DNA of 64,000 nucleotides, taken from Corticium candelabrum. Its lineage: Eukaryota; Porifera; Homoscleromorpha; Homosclerophorida; Plakinidae. A program made the position numbers and the translations under genes. The stretch covers positions 3,444,009-3,508,008 of the forward strand of contig NC_085095.1 of assembly GCF_963422355.1 (NCBI RefSeq), given 5' to 3'. Each line of letters begins with the position of its first letter. Positions within the stretch are counted from its first letter, which is position 1. Positions 57,002 to 64,000 of this stretch are shown here, piece after piece. Under the pieces are notes generated by a model. The model was given only the letters and a program-made list of their open reading frames with translations, searched no databases and had not been told where the DNA came from.

Positions 57002-59634
57002 ACGGGCACGTGCGTGCGTGTATGTTTGTAGGCACATGCACATGTTGCACACAGAACTTGCTCTATTACAGATAGGCATTGCATCTAGTGAAATATGACT
57101 ATTCAGTGGTACAGTACCTGCTGCAGTGGAACAGCAGAGACATTATAGTCAATAACTAGGTCGAAATCAATAGGATTTAGTGATCTAGAGGTTACTCGTT
57201 CAAGCAGTGATTACGACTGAAGCATGGGTTATAAATTGTGGACATAACATGTGTTTTTACTAGTTATAGCACTAGCGGATCCAGGATTTACTTGATTAAA
57301 GGGTTAGGGCCCATCTAGAATAGTGACATGCCCCTGCATTCCAGAAAAGCAGCTATGAGCTATGAACATACTTGAGCACTGAACAAGTGCATGTGATTGC
57401 TTGATCTTGTGTTCCAGTCACTATGAAAATGACAAGTACACTATTTAATTTTACACAGTTGTCACTTGCATATGCGCCTGTATTGTGAACAATTTCTGAT
57501 TCTGCAATGGCGTTGCTACGCACGGACCTGGAGAGGCCATGGCCTCCTCAATATTAGTATGTGTAGCCTCTTAGATGCTACACAAGGTCTCATAAAATTT
57601 AGACCTTAGCAGCAGACCTCCCCAACTTTGGAGGTACGTCCAGCTACCCCCAGAAACCAGCTGATACTTCTGTTGGTTCAAAGACAGAAATTACCATGAT
57701 GGATGGATGATTATGTAGTAATTTGTAGTAAGCTATTTTTCATCTGTGTAGCATGGTTTCTGATGAAGTAAGGTCAGCTGGCCAGACCTGGACTGGTTTC
57801 AAGGTAGTAGGCGACAACATAGATCGCAACGTGAGACCAGCTTATCAACGAATGGATCATAGGACCCAGTCCTATCATCATTTCCACTCAGTAGCCATCA
57901 AGGATCGTGTTGACCTTTCCTCTGCATCAAACGAGACTCCGCAAAAGAGACCGTTAGACCTTAAAAGTCTACTGTTGACCACCAACGATGTCAATAGACT
58001 GAAAAGTGATTTCAAAGTCCTATTGTCAAGGTTTACATTGCAGTTGTACTAGGGATTGTTGGACATGTTAAGTAATGAACGGTTATTACTGATTTACAGG
58101 GTTGTAGTCACAAGAATGTCTGAGTTTTCTGACCAAGCAGAAGGAGTGAACTGGCATATTACATGCAAGTATCCAAATGAAATGGCTACTAAATCCACTG
58201 TGGTATGCACACGATGGCAACTGCATGAGTGGAAACTTCAAGACTTAGTTGATTTTGTCATTGTCTGCTTGATCAGGTGCCTCTGGGAGTACTGCTGCTA
58301 AATGAGAATAAACTCCCAGATATGTGCAAAATCTTGGAAATCCTTCAGCAGTACGTTCCATCTGTCGCCGTCACAAGATCGTACCATGTTGGCCAGGTGA
58401 ACTTAACACTGGAAGATCATGACTTTTCTAAGGTTTTGTTAGGTGGTGACCAACTGACAGCAGCTAGGGCTAGAGGAGCTGCTGCTTTGAGAGACGGCCA
58501 CAACACCAGTCATGACCGTCTAGAAGGATTTGAGGCTGTAATAGAAGATTGGCATGCACGATTAGCATTTGCCAAGGTGCTCAAGGTGCATTACATATCA
58601 AGAGGTTGTTATTGATAAAGTCTGTTTAGGTCATCTGGAAACGTTTGTATTCGGGGAAGTCTGGACAAGATAAGGGGACCTTGTATCAGCTGAAACAACT
58701 AATCAACAGAACTGCTGTTCGTGCTGACCCAAGCAAGGATTTGAAAGCTGTAGAAGATTTCTTTTTTCTTGTTTGGCAAGCACATGTGGTTGCCAGTGCC
58801 AAGGTTGTTCTGACCAAAGAGATCATCGTTGCAGTTGATGTTCTGGCTGAGAAGATGGTTGAGATGTTTGTTGAACTATATCCATCAGGATTTCCTGCTC
58901 ATCCTGATGGTGTATACACGTACGGTCTAGAAGTATTCAACCTAGGTCTGTTGTATCACGGTTTTCATGATGCAATTCGAGAAGGTGATGGCGATCGTGT
59001 AATTTTATATTGGAAAGCACTTTTGATCATATTCAGAACATCAAACTGCCACAACTACAGCAAAGAGGCATTGCTTTTACTTGTGCAACAACAAACCTTG
59101 CCCGAAAGATTGGCAATGCAAATGAAATGGTCAAGGTTTGTAAATAACAAAGGTAGAACAGGATGTAACATCCCTTGCGATCTAGCAATGGAGCATCTGA
59201 ATCGAAGACTAAAATCCATTCTTCACAACATGGGAGCTAATATCCAGCCTAGCTCGATTGTTAGAGCTGCCAAGAGCATTGGCATAGTTGATAGTATATG
59301 TACAACATTTGAAGAATCTCTTCACATCCATCCTGCTTCTGCCCATCATCCGGTGCCTACTGATTACAAGGATTTCAACACTGTTTTGGATGTGCTACTG
59401 GACAAGGACGTTTTCCAGAAAATGGATGGAAAAAGGCAACATAGCCAGTTCAAGTTTTCTCATACACTTTTTGTGCAAGGAGACAGGGACAAAATTGTTA
59501 AGTGGATGGAAAAAACATTGGGTCAGATGTTTCATAGCATTGGAATTGAAGAAGAAGAAGAAGAGGCATCGGCAACCGAAGATGATGATGGTGATGATGA
59601 TGATCCAACAACTGCTGGAATGACTATTGTTTGA
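55449..59634 (+). CDS. DUF6589 protein, candidate Academ transposase, nine exons
   Basis: Inferred exons are 55449-55706, 55773-~55988, 56078-~56496, 56563-~56693, ~56757-56948, 57752-58028, 58101-~58203, 58277-~58577 and 58630-59634. Every join has GT-AG ends and the phases agree, giving about 970 residues without a stop. Exon 1 has two CxxC pairs (CFLCCQPF, LCCNCEKKL), a ZAD-like zinc finger. Later exons carry KQRYKHFSIVQRAISLLLYG, VVGDNIDRNVRPAYQRMDHR, LLGGDQLTAARARGAAALRD with EDWHARL, and DLAMEHLNRRLKSILHN, candidate D, D and E residues of an RNase H-type transposase. An acidic tail follows. The start Met is the first that leads into the zinc finger. Reading the whole gene as intact rests on my splice calls. 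Its role as transposase is inferred from its place in the element. Confidence 0.8.
56957..57001. repeat. (TG)n microsatellite in a transposase intron
   Basis: About 22 TG units begin eight bases after the exon 5 donor and continue into a degenerate GTGCGTG tract. Confidence 0.9.
59520..59610 (+). other. Acidic tail coding stretch, GAA/GAT-rich
   Basis: Runs of Glu and Asp codons (EEEEEEAS, EDDDGDDDDP) form the end of the DUF6589 protein. Simple GAA and GAT repeats make length change likely between copies. Confidence 0.7.
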
Positions 59635-60690
59635 AAGCAGTATCTATATAGTCTCATTCATCCAAACAGCCATCCTTCTATACATTCATATACATTCATA
59701 TACATTCATACGGTATTACCTTGCATGATAATGCATTACGTTACTAGCAGACAGAGACATTTGCGCACCTGATGCATGCACGCTTGACACTTGCAGTCAC
59801 TGCAGATTTTATACTGTGTACCTTTGATGTTATTGCTGACATATCTTTGTCTGGATTGTACAGTGTTACAGTTTGTCCCCTTGTGATAAATATAATTTCT
59901 ATTATCTCAGAAATGTGTGTCAGAGTGTGATGCCTGGTGCTTGTCCTAGAGTTTTATGGGAGCATAGATCGACAGAAATACTATATCTATTGGTATATAT
60001 ACCGTCTACTGTTTGCTAGTTATAAGCATGGCCTAATGTGCCGCAGTAGTGTGTCTTGGATTGCATGGCTTTGGATTGGCTTGCATTCACTACTCATAGA
60101 TCTCAAGACCATCCACTCATTTTTCAATATCCTCGTTTTAATTAAGATCTGGCAAACCTTTGCAGGTGTAGGGCCATCAGCAGACATCAAAAATTTATAA
60201 TTTGTAACAACATCTGCCACATCTTGGGTGTAAATGAACAACAAAGGCTGTTAGATCCTTGAGGGACTCCTCTTTTACATGATTAAGGTGGTGATACTTA
60301 TTAGTTACCAAGTCTGACAGACTGTGTAACAACATACACATAATCCTCAAACCGATATAAGCAGTTCCTAGTAGGCACGGCTTAATTGCTTTTATAGTGG
60401 GTGTGACTTTTTGTGATGGGCAATGGCACAGACGGCACTGTTTACTCATAAACAATACGTGTATTAGAAAGGCAATATTTTACAGCTACAATGTAGGAAA
60501 CAAAGGCATGCGGCAATACTTGTTGCATATAAATTAGTTATAATCATCTATACCCTAAACAGGAAGTTGACACCATTCAGTATCTGGGAAAAGTGGACTT
60601 TTGAATTTTGGACTGAATGGAGTGCTGCATATATATGTGCATGACAAAGCCTGACGTACAGAAGGATCACGCTAACAACATTCGATCAAA
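59635..60690. other. Spacer between the two convergent genes
   Basis: About 1 kb holds an ATACATTCAT unit repeated three times at 59679-59710, AATAAA-like signals (for example gataaatataat near 59887) and no coding motif. It would contain the 3' ends of both transcripts. Confidence 0.5.
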
Positions 60691-62128
60691 TTAAGAACAC
60701 TCTTCATGTCTACAAACCATTGCACAAACATCACAGCACTGGCATCCTGCAACTGAGTCCTTGTCTACACTAAACATAAAGTCAGAAAAAAGCATTTCTC
60801 TGCGACAGCAAACACTATTCTCTCCATAGTCTTTCATTCTTGATGAAACGGTTTTGTGTACGTTGCCATATATTAAGATGGCTTGGGACCTATGCCCATC
60901 ACGCCCGGCACGCCCTGTCTCCTGTACATATTCTTCAATCTCTCTGGGAGGGCTCCAGTGAAAAACTCTATAAATGTCTTTGCAGTCCACTCCCATTCCA
61001 AATGCTGTTGTTGCTATAGCCTCAGTGTACTTTCCGCCCTAGCAAATGTTGTTAGTAATTTCTCCCTCATTTCTACTGTTGATGCACTCGTGTACAGGTC
61101 AACTAGACGAAACTCCTGTAGGTTTGGAGCCCCAACTGGTTGTGTCAGGTACTTGCCTAACTTCCTCTTCAGACTGAAATACAGCATTGTGCAGTCAAGG
61201 TATTTCCGACAAAATACCACTGTCTTCACCATATCAGTGCCTTCCTTCATAAGTTGGCTTGACATGGTAGCACTGAAGTCCTCAATTGTCGTCATGGTCT
61301 GCACTGAGTACTGGATGTTACTCCTATTGGGTGGCAATGCAATAACTGCAACATCGTTCATTGACAAACAGTGAAGTATGCAGTCATATGTAGAACGTGT
61401 AGCAGTTGCTGTGACAGCCATTACATGCACTTCCTCAGGAATTACACTTCTGATATCACCAATGTGTGCAAAGGCAACACGAAAGTCATTTCCCCTAAAA
61501 GTAACAATTCTAATACTAAAACAGGGAGAAAATCAACTGTTGATCTCATACCATGTCTTGATACAGTGTGCTTCATCAACAACCAGTGCCACCAAATTCT
61601 CTTTATACCTTGGTTTCAGAAGCATATTTCTGTACAAGGGGTTTCCGATAAGGTTTTCAGGGCTGATGAAAACAAGCTGTACTCTGCCTGATAGCACCTC
61701 CTTTATTACAGTTTCATTGCACTGTGCCTCACCGACAAACTCACATGAAATTCCTCTAGGAGATAGTTTTGTTCGCTGATCCATCATGAGGGATGTTAGC
61801 GGACTGACACAAACTACTATACTACCTTTGCAACCTATTAAAGGAACAAACAGGTACTACCCCTACCTTTTATAATTACAATGACTTTGATAGATATTAC
61901 ATGAAACCAACCTTTCAGTTTGTCAAACACTAAAGGCAGCATACTAAATATTATCGACTTCCCATAGCCTGTTGGCAGCAGTACAATGGTGTCTCTTCCT
62001 CGCACAAATGCAGTGATGGCCTCTCTTTGTTTTTCTTTCAACTCTGTGTATGACATTGCTATTCTAGTTTCCTCTATGGCCACCTCCAGTTGAGTATCTT
62101 TCACCAGCATTTGACCAGACATGTACAT
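60691..62128 (-). pseudogene. RecQ-type DNA helicase of the Academ-like element, one frameshift
   Basis: Three minus-strand exons have matching splice phases: 62128-61914, 61839-61553 and 61491-60691. They carry the superfamily 2 motifs in order: LKEKQREAI, Walker A LPTGYGKS, DEAHC, AVTATAT, then IATTAFGMGVD and QETGRAGRDG, and a RecQ-type Cys-rich zinc segment (CCRREML...CQCCDVC) at the end. A single frameshift near 61019 lies between FARAESTLR and IATTAFG, at the point where the two RecA-like halves are being joined, so this copy makes no full helicase unless an unusual intron removes it. The start is uncertain: the frame is open into the right repeat as far as 62305. Such a helicase would act on DNA during transposition, presumably unwinding ends or gap-repair intermediates. 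Confidence 0.85.
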
Positions 62129-62205
62129 TACATTTAATATAATTGACGAGAATGGTACTGCAAAGTGTCCCCAACCAACGAATACAAAGCCATATATATA
62201 CAGAC

Positions 62206-62912
62206 AACTGAAAGCAACGGTTGACAACAACAAACCCCACGCAAAAACGTCCACAACCCACGCACAACACGTTACCTCGTTAGCCCATACTCTTCTCTCT
62301 CGCAAAAGTACGTCAAACCCTGTTCACTTTGGCTACTGACGTACAGTACGTAGGATATCACCGTCACCAGTGACATACTAAAGGGAAACGAACAGCATTC
62401 AACAATTAGCGTGTACGTGCGAGGACGACATCTCACCTAGGAAGTGCATGATCACGCAACTTCCGTACGTGACAGTACGGAAGCCAGTGAAGTGTAGGAC
62501 AGACTGCTCGTCGTGTTGCTAGCTTTAACGCTGTAGCTGACGTCCAGACGAGCCTATAAGCAATTTCGCGAAGAACAACTCACCTGCCAAGGTTGTCGCG
62601 CAAGAAGACGTACAACCTGCGCGCTTCTCTTGCCACGCAACTCGTGAGAGCAAACGAACTCGCCTAAAGCCAGAACAAAGTCCAGCAGCACCTGCAGCAG
62701 ACACAGAAACGAAAACTTCGCCGTACAGCAGATACTAATTACCAGATGAGTTCCCACCGGTTGGTCGCTTATCTCAATTAACAGATCATCGTTAAGTCTT
62801 TATGCCCCATGGAATGCAGGGGTCGGCAGAACCAAGACATCAAAGGAACCTTACCAGACCGTCTCCCGCCAACGGATGTCAAAAAGGGGGAGGGGCTGGC
62901 TGCGCGAGACTA
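62206..62912 (-). repeat. Right terminal inverted repeat of the Academ-type element
   Basis: Pairs with 54487-55193 over 707 bp. It would contain the promoter and leader of the helicase gene. Confidence 0.85.
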
Positions 62913-62921
62913 GCCCTGGTT

Positions 62922-63756
62922 TGAACTGTTGACTCAGGTGTGGTTAATGACACTTTCCTACAATGCAAATGACAGTATAAAGTTAAGAGCTATCAGTTTA
63001 CTTTTCACTAGAACAGTTTTGAATTACTGACCTTGTGGTTGTTTATTTGTCATCATCGTCACTGATTTCTATAGTTTCCGGCTAAAACAAAATAATTTGA
63101 CAAAATTGCAACAAACATACCTATATATTTGTCGTTTAGTTTTAATTGGTGTTATATGTTTTGTTTTGTCTGGTATATTCAAATTTCTTATATAAGGAAT
63201 CATACATTTATCTATGATTACTCGATGATAGATACAGGTAAGTATTTGTTCTCATATTTGAAGCTGAAGGCAATGCAATACCTCAATTTTTCTTTTTTTA
63301 GCCCCTGTTGCGTTTGAAAACTTGACTCGTTTTCTTTTTTTAAAAAAACCAAATCGATTGATATTGTACTAAACTGACACGGTAATAGACTCGTTTACAT
63401 TTATTTATTGTACATTTCATTATATATTTATTATTATAATATTTGATTTATATATTTTAATTATCTATTATTATTTGTTGTGCTCAACCAGATCGGTCTA
63501 GTTTCAAGAAGCACTGTGTTTTATAATAATAATAATTATTGTTGTTGTTATTATTATTGCTATCATTGTGCACATAAATTTGACTCTGCTTAATAAATTT
63601 ACTTGTCAATTTCTCTTTCTAAGACGTTATTACAAGCTATTCATATACCTTACAGAACCTTGCGTACCTCTCTTTTTGGACTCTCGTCTACAGTCTGACT
63701 AGTCCTGTAACGAAGAGGTAACAACAAAATTAGAAATACCAGCCATGCCGAAATGA
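62922..63756. other. AT-rich flank with one possible short terminal exon
   Basis: On the minus strand a TTTTGTTTTAG acceptor at about 63082 is followed by a short frame reading PETIEISDDDDK and a stop at 63045. It could be a last exon, but the evidence is thin. The dispersed TTGTGCTCAACCAGATCGGT sequence at 63479 matches 37253 and lies beside (ATT)/(AAT) tracts. Confidence 0.3.
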
Positions 63757-63976
63757 ATGTCAAATGATTTCGAACAATGTCTCCAATCCATTGTCATCGT
63801 TTAGATATCTTTCAAATTCTGCCATAGAGCTTGTCCCTTGCATAGTTAGAGCTATTTCATCGTCTTCGGCGTCGGAGTCTATATATTTTGGTCTCTTCTT
63901 TCTAGGCCGCAAATCGCTTTTCTCGAAATTAGGAGAACCGCTGATGGCGGTGAAACTCCGAATTCTACATCAGGGA
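63757..63976 (-). CDS. Possible last exon of an unidentified gene
   Basis: After a GATGTAG acceptor at about 63977 the minus strand is open for 70 residues: SGSPNFEKSDLRPRKKRPKY, IDSDAEDDEIALTMQG, then MAEFERYLNDDNGLETLFEII and a stop. A basic cluster next to an acidic, Ser-Asp patch is common in nuclear proteins. It shows no known domain. The gene would continue beyond the right edge of the window. It is the only piece that could plausibly be host coding sequence, but a transposon origin is equally possible. Confidence 0.35.
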
Positions 63977-64000
63977 TACAAAACAGTGTAGAGCGCAAAG

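Larger units (their letters stand above)
54487..62912. mobile_element. Academ-type (AcademH-like) DNA transposon, 8,426 bp
   Basis: The ends are inverted repeats of 707 bp (54487-55193 and 62206-62912) that start TAGTCTCGCGCAGCCAG and differ at only about three positions that I noticed. The flanks are GCCCTGGTT at 54478-54486 and again at 62913-62921, a perfect 9-bp target duplication. Two genes converge from the two repeats: a DUF6589 protein on plus and a RecQ-type helicase on minus. Academ elements coding a transposase plus a helicase are known as the AcademH lineage, which I recall making 9-10-bp duplications. I have not confirmed this against a reference. The near-identical repeats and perfect duplication indicate a recent insertion. 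Confidence 0.85.

Overview
This window is eukaryotic and looks like a slice of a transposon-rich genome of an early-diverging animal. A sponge is my best guess, a cnidarian is possible. The basis is the spliced, low-density coding sequence, the long (TA)n and (TG)n tracts, and the mix of element families, which I know mainly from sponges, corals and Hydra. I found no confident host gene. Nearly everything readable is a transposable element or its decayed remains.

Layout. 0-2.1 kb: a decayed minus-strand gene with a SAP motif at its C-terminus. 4.0-4.6 and 10.3-11.7 kb: two worn genes that resemble DUF6589 proteins. 4.8-8.4 kb: a near-complete hAT transposon whose transposase carries an extra papain-like cysteine-protease-type domain; a 77-bp foldback repeat sits inside it. 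14.6-15.4 kb: piggyBac-like exons. 16.0-17.1 kb: the 3' end of a LINE with a restriction-like-endonuclease tail. 17.2-20.5 kb: two adjacent integrase genes of Ginger or Gypsy type. 21.7-22.4 kb: a pogo-type non-autonomous element. 22.8-25.1 kb: a second, decayed hAT. 27.1-29.7 kb: a bounded pogo element that also carries the protease-like domain. 30.0-31.4 kb: a broken P-loop ATPase gene. 31.5-33.2 kb: a PIF/Harbinger gene pair. 33.3-40.6 kb: a MULE bounded by ~1.1-kb inverted repeats, with a small Tigger relative inserted in one arm. 40.7-43.5 kb: a Gypsy fossil. 44.6-48.8 kb: a P-element-like transposase with a LINE fragment in one intron, facing a convergent second gene. 49.2-53.1 kb: a short Gypsy-like LTR element that looks whole. 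54.5-62.9 kb: an 8.4-kb DNA transposon with 707-bp inverted repeats and a 9-bp target duplication.

The best-supported system is that last element. Its two genes converge from the two inverted repeats: a nine-exon DUF6589 protein whose splice phases all agree, and a RecQ-type helicase with one frameshift. The arrangement and 9-bp duplication fit the AcademH lineage of Academ transposons as I remember it. The most unusual observation is that two unrelated transposon families, hAT and pogo, each carry the same protease-like domain (G-S-N-A-C-T-V-I motif) after the transposase.

Family names rest on motif recognition by eye. No search or alignment program was run.
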